Shown in pieces: positions 9,301 to 17,147 of a DNA stretch of 64,000 nt. Each line of letters starts with the position of its first letter. Position 1 is the stretch's first letter. Below the pieces are notes generated by a model, which was given only the letters and a program-made list of their open reading frames with translations, made no database searches and had not been told where the DNA came from. Source of the stretch: Streptomyces sp. NBC_00353 (lineage in GTDB: Bacteria > Actinomycetota > Actinomycetes > Streptomycetales > Streptomycetaceae). The stretch spans positions 620,001-684,000 of the forward strand of contig NZ_CP107985.1 of the NCBI RefSeq assembly GCF_036108815.1. The letters run 5' to 3'. Both the position numbers and the translations under genes were made by a program.

Positions 9301-9822
9301 GTGCACATGATAGGCGGCGCTCGGCAGGAGTTGGTCCTCGAGCCAGAGCCGCTGCTGGTCGTAGGACAGCACGGGATCGGCTCCCGCGGGCCGCCGGCTC
9401 ACCTGTGGCCACTGGGCGGGCGCGGCGTCCATCACGTGCTGCGTCAGGGTGGCCACCACGGGGGACTCGAAGAAGTCCATGGCCCGGACTCGCACGCCGT
9501 AGCGCTCGTGGATCTGCCCGAGCGCCCGCACCGCCATGAGCGAGCTTCCCCCGAGATCGAAGAAGTCGTCGAACACGCCTACGTCGTCACGCCGGAGGAT
9601 GTCGCGGAAGATCCCGCCGATGCCCTCCTCGACAGCGGATCGGGAAGGCGCAGGACCGTCACCGGCGACGTACGCGCCGTCCGCAGGGGGCACGTCTGTC
9701 CGATCGGATGCATGGAGCGAAGGATGAGAGGCCACGGCGTTCACGTTAAGGGCGGGCCCGGCCCTCGGTGACGTCGCAGAAAACGGGTACCGGCTCTCGT
9801 ACGTCGCAGGTGAGCCTGTCAC
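6385..9822 (-). CDS. NRPS, PCP-C-A(degenerate)-PCP
   Basis: 1145 residues. Order: PCP (FFDLGGSSL, Ser about 94), condensation domain (HHIVCDDWS about 290, intact HHxxxDxxS), an adenylation-like region (about 610-1030) and a C-terminal PCP (FFELGGFSL about 1090). The A-like region keeps the overall length but lacks the Gly-rich TSGSTGxPKG loop, the YxTGD motif and the catalytic Lys of NGKxDR, which is replaced by DADGEYDLAAL. It is therefore very unlikely to adenylate, so the last PCP must be loaded in trans or receive a transferred chain. The start is uncertain: GTG at 9822 gives the full frame, and GTG at 9744 (VNAVASHP) is also possible. It is divergent from the thioesterase gene. A real gene: the unbroken frame matches full NRPS domains. 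Confidence 0.92.
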   Translation of the reverse strand: MTGSPATYESRYPFSATSPRAGPALNVNAVASHPSLHASDRTDVPPADGAYVAGDGPAPSRSAVEEGIGGIFRDILRRDDVGVFDDFFDLGGSSLMAVRALGQIHERYGVRVRAMDFFESPVVATLTQHVMDAAPAQWPQVSRRPAGADPVLSYDQQRLWLEDQLLPSAAYHVHGRQRLSGDLDVAALDASLRAIMDRHEALRSRFPVQDGRTVQIVDALADDWHLRFEDVSAEPDGEARARELMDADAAAPFSLETGPLVRCLVIRVGESEHVLSITAHHIVCDDWSVGVFVKELSALYAAGGDPEQTDLPGLEVQYRDFAVWQRRWLTGEYLQRQVDYWREHLAGAPAALALPSRRRSTPDDVPTGGRVSAALSEADTSALGELCRKADATAFMALLAGFGTVLSRWSGQEDVVIGVPITGRSDARLQNLIGFFVNTLPFRLDLSGDPTFAELLARARKAALGGYAHAEAPLDLLVGELPATRVPSRTPLFQVILNGVDTPEVHPLAGTTGELLDTPARPSKFELTLSAREWDGVLRFDLEFDANRYERVMIEQLLEQLMAILRTATRAPDRPLGEYRLTSSGEPPVTLMPGPVEDTTTTDSAPPRGLLSAADPGAVAVVDRDGEWTYCRIDAAADEVARALIRLFPIRARNRRPDDLDRQVVLEWRPTGLCVAALLGCLRAGAQVTLDRSGDAPQAPGSLTIRSDGAGITLRLGADEIHVIDPGKPPSGGTEPGTDTVVPGCRPDWAVARYGFGSHDRFAVLSGSTDHVISAFLTAFAAGGTVVLVDHSPAVGAGALAAELDEAGVSVLYAGPAVLRTLAGCSLSALRHVVVENAGSFVSRDVVAVRRTAPDALCTGLYGIGPDGRPAALYDIPEEWAVETAPLRVPLGHAAHGPIRFVRRGGQEAAVGEVAELCIGDSRSGEFGRRWADGTIEIVAMAGSDPSTDPLQVTCALRELPGVVDALVVDSTQAGAGTELVAYVVTEDGEFDLAAAQPRLAARLPDALLPRHLVVLERLPLDADGEYDLAALPRPESSETADRYVAPRTPLERQLVDILAALLKVDRVGIHDSFFELGGFSLLATQLNIQIRDTVQADLTLRDIFASSTVEMLAQRIAFRQAEQEPVEDVEALLSDLESEASRHA

Positions 9823-9900
9823 TCGAACACCGGACAGGAGCCCTGCGCACAGGCCGGGTTGACTGTGCGTACCCGGATGCCGCTCGCAGAGGGAGCACTG

Positions 9901-10662
9901 ATGTCACCCATCGACAAGCTGTTTCCCTATCGGAGGGAAACCGACGGATTCGAGCTGTTCGCCTTTCCGCACATCGCAGCGGGACCCACGCTGTTCCACT
10001 CGCTCCGCGAGGCGGCAGAGGCGGAGGGCATCGCCGTGACCGGGGCGCTGCTGCCGGGGCGCGGACGCAGGGTCCGCGAGGCGCCGCACCGCACGATCGA
10101 TGCGCTGCTAACCGAGATCGAAGAGGCGGCGAAGTGCGATGGCTTCGCCGCCTTCTCCGGGGACTACGGTCTGCTGGGGCACTGCTCCGGATCCCTTGTC
10201 GCCTTCGAGATCGCGCGTCTGCTCGTGCGGCTGCCGTGTGCGAATCCGCGGCTGCTCGTGGTCTGCAGCTGCCGACCGCCGGAACTCATTCCGGACACCG
10301 GCACCAGCAGGCTCTCCCGCGAGGACATGTTCGCGCGTACCGCCGCGCTGGGAGGGATGCCGGACGCGCTCATGGCCGACGACGACCTCCTCGACGTACT
10401 GGAACGGCCGATGCGTGCGGACTGGGAGATCTTCGACCGCTACGTTCACACCGCCTCCCCGGCACTCCCCGTCCCGATTCTGACGGCACGCGGTGCGGAC
10501 GACCCGACGGTGCCCGCAGCGGAGCAGCCCCGCTGGAGGGCGCAGACTCAGCGGCTCTTCCGCAGTGTTGAGCTGAAGACCGACCACTGGATGCTCTCCG
10601 ACGAGGGATCCCGGGCCCTGACCCACGAGATCTCGACAACGCTCTCGGCGATCCGCAGCTGA
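9901..10662 (+). CDS. type II thioesterase with Cys nucleophile
   Basis: 253 residues of the stand-alone TEII alpha/beta-hydrolase family (FAFPHIAAG, GALLPGRGRR). Such enzymes clear misprimed or stalled carrier proteins. The nucleophile elbow reads GLLGHCSGS: the usual Ser of GHSMG is Cys95. The rest of the triad appears present, with Asp in GADDPTV and His in KTDHWML. I chose the ATG at 9901, which has GAGGGAG upstream, over an in-frame start at 9859. It lies between two leftward NRPS genes, abutting the stop of the FAAL gene, and faces away from the NRPS gene at 9822. Confidence 0.88.
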   Translation: MSPIDKLFPYRRETDGFELFAFPHIAAGPTLFHSLREAAEAEGIAVTGALLPGRGRRVREAPHRTIDALLTEIEEAAKCDGFAAFSGDYGLLGHCSGSLVAFEIARLLVRLPCANPRLLVVCSCRPPELIPDTGTSRLSREDMFARTAALGGMPDALMADDDLLDVLERPMRADWEIFDRYVHTASPALPVPILTARGADDPTVPAAEQPRWRAQTQRLFRSVELKTDHWMLSDEGSRALTHEISTTLSAIRS

Positions 10663-13600
10663 CTACGCCACTGCGTCGCCGAGGCCGGCGAGCGTCACGT
10701 CCGGGTCGGCGGCGACCCGATCGAGAACCGCCAGGTAGTCCTGCACCATGCGGCCGGCCACGGCCGCGTCGACTGAGCCTGCGCGGAATCGCAGCAGACC
10801 GTGCGCGGCGCCGGACACCTCGGCGATCACGATCTCGACGGGGACCGCACCACCGCCGACGGGCAGCGGGAACCTCTCGACCGGCAGGGACCCCAACCGG
10901 CTGCGGACCGCCGCGGGGCCCACCTGGGCCAGCGCGGCGAGCTCGTCGGTGTGGTGCGCCGTGCTCGGCGGCTGCGGTGCCTCCGGTCCCTGATCCCCAG
11001 GGGTGCCGGTCGGGCGTGGGGGTGCCTGGTTGACGGTGAACAGCACATCCACGAGATGGCCGCGTCCGCCGACGCCGTGGCGCTCGCGGAGCAGGGACAT
11101 CGGATAGTCCTGGTGCTCCAGCGCACCGATGACCTGCTGTCTGACCCGAGCGAGCAGCGCGGAGAACGGCATGTCGCCGACCACTCGGCAGCGGATCAGC
11201 GAGGTGCCGGCGCAGCATCCGACCACGTCCGCGAATTCGGGACGGGTGCGGCCCGCCATGGGCGTCCCCACGACCAGGTCGTGCTGCGCTGTGGTCCGGT
11301 ACAGGACCGCCATGAACGAAGCCAACAGCAGTACGTACACCGTCACGTTCTCGGCGGCCGCACGGGTGCGCAGCGACTTTGTCAGCTCTGCCGAGAGCGC
11401 GAACTCGATCGCACCGCCGTCGGCTCCGGACCCGTCACCCGCCGGAAAGGTGAGCCGTGGCCATGCGGCGCCCGCGTCGACCGACAGCTGGTCGAGCCAG
11501 TGGCGCTCCATGCGGCCTACGCGTGCGTGGTCGGACAGGACGGCGTTCCGCCAGGCGGACACGTCGAGATAGGTAGCTCGTGGCAGCGTCAGGGACAGCT
11601 CCCGGCCGGCGGCGTAGGCGCTGTAGAAGGCGCCCACCTCACGGGCGAGGAGGGCGCTCGACCAGAAGTCCGTGATGATGTGGTGCATCCGCACCAGAAG
11701 CACGTCAGCGCTGGAGGAGCGGTAGAGGCCGACGTGCAGGAGTGGACCGGTGACCAGGTCCATCGGAGTGCTTGACACGGCGGTCAGGTGTGCGGTGAGG
11801 GCGCGTTCGTCCAGCTCGGGCACGTCGTGCACCTCGACCGTGACCGGGCGCTCCGGGTGGACGACCTGTACCAGCTCCTCGTCCAGCACCTCGAACGTCG
11901 TACGCAGCACCGGGTGCCGGGCAGAGACGGCGCCCAATGCCCTCTGGAGCGCGTCGAGATCGACCGACTCCGGCAGACGCAGCGCGGTGGCGACGGTGAA
12001 CTCGGGATTGTCCGGCTCGAGTTGCTGCATCAGCCAGATCTCACGCGCGCCGTGCGACAGCGGTGCCTGTATCCTTCCGGCCGCATCCACGGCCGGCGAC
12101 GGGGCTCCATTCCAGTGCGCCCCCGCCTTGACCGTCCCGGGAACACGCGGTGAGCCGCCGTCGATGATCTGCTCGAGAATCCCCTCCATGGCCCCGCCGG
12201 CGAGCACATCACCGAGCGGCACCGTGACACCGAACTCGGCCTCCAGCCGGTGCTGCAACGTGACGAGGGCGAGCGAGTCCAGGCCGATCGCCAGGAGCGG
12301 GACCTGCACGTCGAGCGTGTCCGGCGCGACGCCGACGAGCTGTGCGACGAGGGCACGCAGCCGGTACTCCACATCGTCGCGGGACCCCGGCAGCGCATCG
12401 GCCGCGGGCGCACGGGCCGCAGGCACACGCGGTGCGATCTCCGTCAGCTCGCCTGCCAGGTGGCGCGCGCGACACAGACTGCGCTGGACCTTGCCGCTGG
12501 AGGTCTTCGGCACCGTGCCTCGGCCCACCAACATGATCGTGTGGGCTCGCAGACCGTGGACGAGGGCCACCGCCTCACGAACCCGGGCGGTGATCTCGAC
12601 GCCGTCGACGGCTTCGGCCGCCCCCCGCACCTCCATCACCAGTACCAGCCGCTCTTCGGCAGAGCCATCAGGCATTTGGAACGCCGCAGAACAGCCGACC
12701 CGCAGCGCCGGGTGCGCGTGCTCCGCGGTGAACTCGATGTCGTGCGGATAGTGGTTCCGGCCGCGCACAATGAGAAGGTCCTTGCGCCGCCCGGTCACAA
12801 CCAGCCGCCCCTCCAGCTGGAATCCCAGATCCCCGGTACGCAGATAGTCGGCGTCCTCGCCTTCGATGCGTGCGCCGAACACGCGCTCGGTCTCCTCAGG
12901 GCGACGCCAGTACCCGCGGGCGACGCTCGGCCCCGTCACCCAGATCTCCCCCACCACGCCCTCGGGGCATCGCTGCCCGGTCCCGGCGTCGACGATCGCG
13001 ATCTCCTGGTCCGCGGGGCCGGATCCGCAGGAGACGAGCGATACGTCCGACCCCGCACCGGAGGCGGCTGTGTTGCCGGCCAGTGCGTCGCGATCGACGT
13101 GGACGCGAGGCACCGGCTTGCCCCGTTCCGTGCCGCTGACGATTAGTGTGGCTTCGGCGAGGCCGTAACACGCCAGGAAGGCGTCCGCCCGGAAGCCTGC
13201 CGGCCCGAAGACAGCGGCGAACCTGTCCAGCGTCTCCGGGCGGGTCGGCTCGGCCCCGTTGAACGCCACCTTCCATGAGCTCAGATCGAGCTGGGCCACC
13301 TCCTGTGGAGTGGCACGGCGGGCACACAGCTCGTAGGCGAAGTTGGGGCCCCCGCTGACGCTGACGCCAAGGCTCGAGATCTTCCGCAGCCAGCGCATCG
13401 GCTGCTCGAGGAAGTGCAGCGGCGACAGCAGCGTCACGGGACAGCCCGAATACAACGGCTGCAGCAGCCCGCCGATCAGACCCATGTCGTGGTAGGGCGG
13501 CAGCCAGATCAGAGCCTGGCTGTCGGAGTCGGTGCCGAAGTACCTCTGGATCATGCCGAGGTTGTGCAGCAGATTCGCATGCGAGACCATCACGCCGCGC

Positions 13601-14148
13601 GGTGCGGCCGTGGAGCCGGAGGTGTACTGCAGGAAGGCCGTCGAACCCGGATCGACCGCGACGGGGGCGGATGTCTCCGCGGACACGGCATCGACCGCGA
13701 TCCAGCGCAGCTTCCGCAGTTGCGGCGCATGCTCACCGAGATCGTCGATGAACCCGAGCAGATCCGACGTCGTCAGGGCGATGACCGGATCGGCGTCGCC
13801 CACCACGCCGATGAGTCGGGGCAGGGTGCGTTCGCGCCGGAAGGGGTCGGGCGGATAGCACGGCACCGCCACCACTCCGGCATAGAGGCAGCCGAAGAAC
13901 GCGGACACGTAATCGAGTCCGGGCGCCAGCAACAGCAGCGCCCGCTCCCCGGGTTCGACCCCCGCGGTATGAAGCGAGGCGGCGATCGCGGATGCCCGTC
14001 GGTCGAGGTCGGCGTAGCTCAGCGTCTCCCGCTCCGCTTCGCCGTCGCTCAGATAGGTGTAGCCGATCGAGTCCGGCCGCTCGCGCGTACGCTCCCGCAA
14101 CAGCTCGGAGACGGTGCGCGCATCCACGAGCTGTTCCTTCGGCGCCAC
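10663..14148 (-). CDS. FAAL-PCP-C lipo-initiation protein
   Basis: About 1161 residues. The N-terminal 570 are a fatty acyl-AMP ligase: YTSGSTAAPRG, WLPPYHDMGL, CYGLAEATLI, YLRTGDLGF and the long FAAL-type spacer near RVHVDRDAL. Next is a carrier domain (LLAIGLDSLAL, Ser about 630), then a full condensation domain with MHHIITDFWS (about 840). By family knowledge the FAAL activates a free fatty acid, loads it on the carrier, and the C domain acylates an amino acid on a downstream PCP, giving an N-acylated peptide. I chose the GTG at 14148 (VAPKEQLVDAR) because TGGAGG lies 7 bases upstream. It is separate from and upstream of the NRPS at 6.4-9.8 kb. Confidence 0.93.
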   Translation of the reverse strand: MAPKEQLVDARTVSELLRERTRERPDSIGYTYLSDGEAERETLSYADLDRRASAIAASLHTAGVEPGERALLLLAPGLDYVSAFFGCLYAGVVAVPCYPPDPFRRERTLPRLIGVVGDADPVIALTTSDLLGFIDDLGEHAPQLRKLRWIAVDAVSAETSAPVAVDPGSTAFLQYTSGSTAAPRGVMVSHANLLHNLGMIQRYFGTDSDSQALIWLPPYHDMGLIGGLLQPLYSGCPVTLLSPLHFLEQPMRWLRKISSLGVSVSGGPNFAYELCARRATPQEVAQLDLSSWKVAFNGAEPTRPETLDRFAAVFGPAGFRADAFLACYGLAEATLIVSGTERGKPVPRVHVDRDALAGNTAASGAGSDVSLVSCGSGPADQEIAIVDAGTGQRCPEGVVGEIWVTGPSVARGYWRRPEETERVFGARIEGEDADYLRTGDLGFQLEGRLVVTGRRKDLLIVRGRNHYPHDIEFTAEHAHPALRVGCSAAFQMPDGSAEERLVLVMEVRGAAEAVDGVEITARVREAVALVHGLRAHTIMLVGRGTVPKTSSGKVQRSLCRARHLAGELTEIAPRVPAARAPAADALPGSRDDVEYRLRALVAQLVGVAPDTLDVQVPLLAIGLDSLALVTLQHRLEAEFGVTVPLGDVLAGGAMEGILEQIIDGGSPRVPGTVKAGAHWNGAPSPAVDAAGRIQAPLSHGAREIWLMQQLEPDNPEFTVATALRLPESVDLDALQRALGAVSARHPVLRTTFEVLDEELVQVVHPERPVTVEVHDVPELDERALTAHLTAVSSTPMDLVTGPLLHVGLYRSSSADVLLVRMHHIITDFWSSALLAREVGAFYSAYAAGRELSLTLPRATYLDVSAWRNAVLSDHARVGRMERHWLDQLSVDAGAAWPRLTFPAGDGSGADGGAIEFALSAELTKSLRTRAAAENVTVYVLLLASFMAVLYRTTAQHDLVVGTPMAGRTRPEFADVVGCCAGTSLIRCRVVGDMPFSALLARVRQQVIGALEHQDYPMSLLRERHGVGGRGHLVDVLFTVNQAPPRPTGTPGDQGPEAPQPPSTAHHTDELAALAQVGPAAVRSRLGSLPVERFPLPVGGGAVPVEIVIAEVSGAAHGLLRFRAGSVDAAVAGRMVQDYLAVLDRVAADPDVTLAGLGDAVA

Positions 14149-14306
14149 GGTGAACCTCCAGCAAGAGGGGCGACACACGCGCGTACGCGACAGCACCGCT
14201 GACGGTATCCGGGTGTCGGGTCAACTGAAGCAAGGCAACGCCAGGCAAGGCGTCCCGTCCTGTCACAGGAACCTGGGGCGACGGCAATCCTCCGGAGGCA
14301 CCTACC

Positions 14307-15311
14307 GTGAGTCCCATGAAAGGCCGCGAGATCCACCTCACTTCAAGGCCTCTCGGCTGGCCGTCGGAGGACGACTTCTGCATGGCTGAAGTCGTGGTGG
14401 CCGATCCGCAGGCCGGTGAACTGCTCGTCCGCAACCAGGTGATGTCCGTGGACCCCTACATGCGCGGGCGGATGAACGAAATCCCGTCGTATGTGGCGCC
14501 GTTCGACATCGGGCGTCCGCTGGAAGGCAGCGCCGTCGGCACGGTGATCGAGTCCGGGTCCGCGCTCTTCGCACCGGGCGACGTCGTCCTGCACAACGCC
14601 GGCTGGCGGGAGTACGCGACGGTGGCGGAGGACGCCGCGACGAAGGTGGACGTCAATCTTGCGCCGCCCTCGGCCTACCTCGGGGTGCTCGGGATGCCCG
14701 GCCTCACCGCCTACGCCGGCATTCTGGAGGTCGCTGCCCTGTGCCCCGGCGAGGTCGTGTTCGTGTCGGCGGCCGCCGGTGCCGTCGGCAGCGCGGCAGG
14801 ACAGATCGCACGGCTGAGAGGAGCCGCGCGGGTGGTCGGGTCCGCCGGCTCCCCCGACAAGGTCGCGTATCTGCGCGGCATCGGGTTCGATGCCTCCTTC
14901 GACTACCACGACGGCGCTCTGCGCCGTTCGCTGCGCACCGCCGCGCCGGACGGTGTCGACATCTACTTCGACAACGTCGGCGGGCGGCAACTCGAGGTCG
15001 CCATCGGAGCCATGCGCCCGCACGGGCGGGTTGCCATGTGCGGTGCGATCTCGATGTACAACGCCGATGAACCACCGGCAGCGCCCCGGAACCTGGCGCT
15101 CGCCATGGGCAAGCGGCTCACCCTTCGGGGCTTTCTCGCCGGCGACTTCGCGCACCTGCGGGATCAGTTCGTCGCGGAGGCCGCCGGGTGGCTGCACCGC
15201 GGCGAGCTGCACTACCGGGAGACCTTCGCCGAGGGTCTCCCCGCCGCACCTAGCGCCTTCCTGGACATGATGCGCGGGCGTAACCTGGGCAAGATGCTCG
15301 TACGCCTCTGA
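14307..15311 (+). CDS. MDR-family NADPH-dependent enoyl/alkenal reductase
   Basis: 334 residues, zinc-free medium-chain dehydrogenase/reductase of the prostaglandin/leukotriene-reductase-like group. It shows VMSVDPYMRGRM near the N terminus, the nucleotide loop SAAAGAVGSAAGQIA (about 150-165), YFDNVGG and a C-terminal GRNLGKMLVRL. Such enzymes reduce alpha,beta-unsaturated carbonyls. By inference it could act in trans on the enoyl intermediate made by the KR-DH module of the PKS at 20.6 kb, which has no ER domain. It could equally be a detoxifying reductase. The GTG at 14307 has GGAGG 8 bases upstream. It is divergent from the FAAL gene. Confidence 0.85.
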   Translation: MSPMKGREIHLTSRPLGWPSEDDFCMAEVVVADPQAGELLVRNQVMSVDPYMRGRMNEIPSYVAPFDIGRPLEGSAVGTVIESGSALFAPGDVVLHNAGWREYATVAEDAATKVDVNLAPPSAYLGVLGMPGLTAYAGILEVAALCPGEVVFVSAAAGAVGSAAGQIARLRGAARVVGSAGSPDKVAYLRGIGFDASFDYHDGALRRSLRTAAPDGVDIYFDNVGGRQLEVAIGAMRPHGRVAMCGAISMYNADEPPAAPRNLALAMGKRLTLRGFLAGDFAHLRDQFVAEAAGWLHRGELHYRETFAEGLPAAPSAFLDMMRGRNLGKMLVRL

Positions 15312-15338
15312 CGAGGGCTGGTCCGCCCCTGCCCAGGA

Positions 15339-15366
15339 TGCGGGCGCGCTTCCGGCACGGCCCGCA
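15339..15366. terminator. inverted repeat between convergent genes
   Basis: TGCGGGC and GCCCGCA form a 7-bp perfect stem around a 14-base loop, between the reductase stop at 15311 and the end of the converging hydrolase gene at 15408. It is a probable intrinsic terminator. Confidence 0.5.
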
Positions 15367-15407
15367 CAGCGTTCAGCGCGCGGCTGAGCGCCGGTTCGCA
15401 GCGGGGG

Positions 15408-15977
15408 TCAGATCGCCGCGAGGAACGTCCGCACCCGCTCCATCAACAGGTTGGAGGCCTCCGCGTCGAAGGCGTCGAGCGAAGCGTCGGTGAACAGGTG
15501 CTGATCACCTGGATAGGTGAACAACTCCGCAGCCGATGCGGACTTGGCCAGCTCGCGTGCCGCCGGCAGGTCCTCCTCGAAGAACTCGTCGCCTTCCTTG
15601 CCGTGCATCTGCACCGGCACGTTGTCGGGCCAGGACGTCCCGAACTCCGCGACGGGGATGCAGGAGTGCATCAGCAGTGCTCCCCGTGCGCCGGGTCGCG
15701 TCTGCGCAAGCTTCTGGGCGATGGTCACGCCGAAGGAGAAGCCGCCGTAGACCAGCTCCGGACCCAGGTCCTCGGCCGCCGCCACACCACGCGCTCTGAG
15801 GGTGTCGAACCCGGTCTCCCGCGCGAACCCCATCCCCTCCTCGAGGCTCCCGAAAGTGCGGCCCTCGAACAGGTCCGGCGTGTGCACGGTGTGGCCGGCC
15901 TGTCGCAGTTCACCGGCGAACGCCTGAACCCCGTCGGTCAAGCCCTGGATGTGGTGGAAAAGCAGAACCTCAGCCAT
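15408..15977 (-). CDS. dienelactone hydrolase family protein
   Basis: A 189-residue small alpha/beta hydrolase. It shows LLFHHIQG at the N terminus, a nucleophile elbow YGGFSFGV in which Ser takes the place of the Cys typical of dienelactone hydrolases, and a late His in YPGDQHLFTD. The Asp could be the one in GKEGDEFF. Similar proteins are common in actinomycetes and have no assigned pathway. The ATG is preceded by GCGGAG. It is single and transcribed against the reductase. A role in the cluster is possible only by position. Confidence 0.8.
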   Translation of the reverse strand: MAEVLLFHHIQGLTDGVQAFAGELRQAGHTVHTPDLFEGRTFGSLEEGMGFARETGFDTLRARGVAAAEDLGPELVYGGFSFGVTIAQKLAQTRPGARGALLMHSCIPVAEFGTSWPDNVPVQMHGKEGDEFFEEDLPAARELAKSASAAELFTYPGDQHLFTDASLDAFDAEASNLLMERVRTFLAAI

Positions 15978-16445
15978 CTCCGCAGTCTTCTCTCGTTATT
16001 GATCGACTGTTCCGAAAACGCACCACGACACTAGCCCGTCGCCCCGGCAGGTAACAACCTCTCACCTCATGGGTGCGCGACAAACTACTTTGCCCACTTT
16101 TGGCGGCGCTGATGAGCACAGAATTCGGCACGGACGGTCACTGAGAGGCATGCCCGCAGATAGGACGCGGATACGGCCGGACGCGCCGACACCGCGGACG
16201 CGCCGCACCCAACTTGCATGCAGACAGAGGGTGTTCGGCCGCGTAACGTGATGCGCGCTACGCGGGTCACATCTCCGAAGACCCGAAGGTTGACATGTCC
16301 GCACAGGGGTACCCATGTTCCCCAACAGACTTCCCGGTTCGCGGATGAACCTCACGCCGCGACAAGCGCAGCGAGCATCACCCGGCGCACCTGACGTCCG
16401 TCGATCGCGCTACCGCCAGTGGCAGCCTTCTTCCTTGGGACACGC
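15978..16445. other. 468-bp intergenic region
   Basis: This stretch lies between the divergent hydrolase and LuxR-type regulator genes. I see no convincing gene. It must hold the promoters of both. Its moderate GC content and short AT-richer tracts (around 16080-16100 and 16300-16330) fit a regulatory region, but no specific site could be identified. Confidence 0.5.
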
Positions 16446-17147
16446 ATGATTCGTACAGACCTGCTCGTGACCTCTCCGTGCTTCCTCCTGGGCCTGAGTC
16501 AGGTCCTCACAGCGGCCGGGGTCAGAATAGTCGCCACCCGAACCTCGGCCGACGAGGAGCCGTGCTGGCTCGCCGACGTGGCGGTCATCGACGCCGACGC
16601 AGCCGCTGGTGCAGACCTCGACATCGTCACGGACGCCGCCCGGTCAATGGCAGTGCTCGTCCTCACCAACGACCTCACCGCAAACAGCAATGAATTCTTA
16701 AATGCAGGCGCGGTAGGGGTCATCAGCAAAGACGAGCCGGGGTCCGGAATCGTGCGCGCCGTCCAGCTCGCCGCCGCCGGATCAGCCGGTCGCACAGAGT
16801 TCACCCGCACCACCCCCCATCTCACCGGCAGCAAAGTCCAGGCGGGCCAACCCACGCTCTCAGAACGCGAGCAGCAGGTTCTCAGCCAGATCGCCCAGGG
16901 CAGGACGCACGGCCAGATCGCGACCCGCCTGGGGATAAGCCAGCACACCGTCGACACGTACGTGAAACGCATACGCGTCAAACTCGACGTAGGAAACAAG
17001 GCCGAGCTCACCCGCGCCGCGCTTCTCGGCAAATTCGTCACCTCCGTAGAGGACGAGGAAGCCGGCGGCACCGCGAGCATTCCCTCGTCCCGCGTCCCTT
17101 CTCCTGCCGAGTCTCACTTGGGACGGGACGGAGCTCCCGTGTCATAA
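16446..17147 (+). CDS. LuxR-family regulator with degenerate receiver domain
   Basis: 233 residues. The N-terminal 130 resemble a receiver domain (VAVIDADAA, VLVLTNDL, AGAVGVISKDEPG) without clear conservation of the full phosphorylation pocket, so it may be a pseudo-receiver. The C terminus is a LuxR helix-turn-helix: LSEREQQVLSQIAQG and ATRLGISQHTVDTYVKRIRVKL. Codon 85 (16698-16700) is TTA, a rare leucine codon that makes translation depend on the bldA tRNA in Streptomyces. This suggests it is the developmentally timed cluster-situated regulator. I chose the ATG at 16446 over 16419. Its last 6 bases overlap the converging metallophosphoesterase gene. Confidence 0.85.
   Translation: MIRTDLLVTSPCFLLGLSQVLTAAGVRIVATRTSADEEPCWLADVAVIDADAAAGADLDIVTDAARSMAVLVLTNDLTANSNEFLNAGAVGVISKDEPGSGIVRAVQLAAAGSAGRTEFTRTTPHLTGSKVQAGQPTLSEREQQVLSQIAQGRTHGQIATRLGISQHTVDTYVKRIRVKLDVGNKAELTRAALLGKFVTSVEDEEAGGTASIPSSRVPSPAESHLGRDGAPVS

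Noticed and set aside
8305..9771. Long plus-strand open frame opposite the NRPS
   Set aside because: The minus strand has intact PCP and C motifs; the plus frame is a high-GC shadow.
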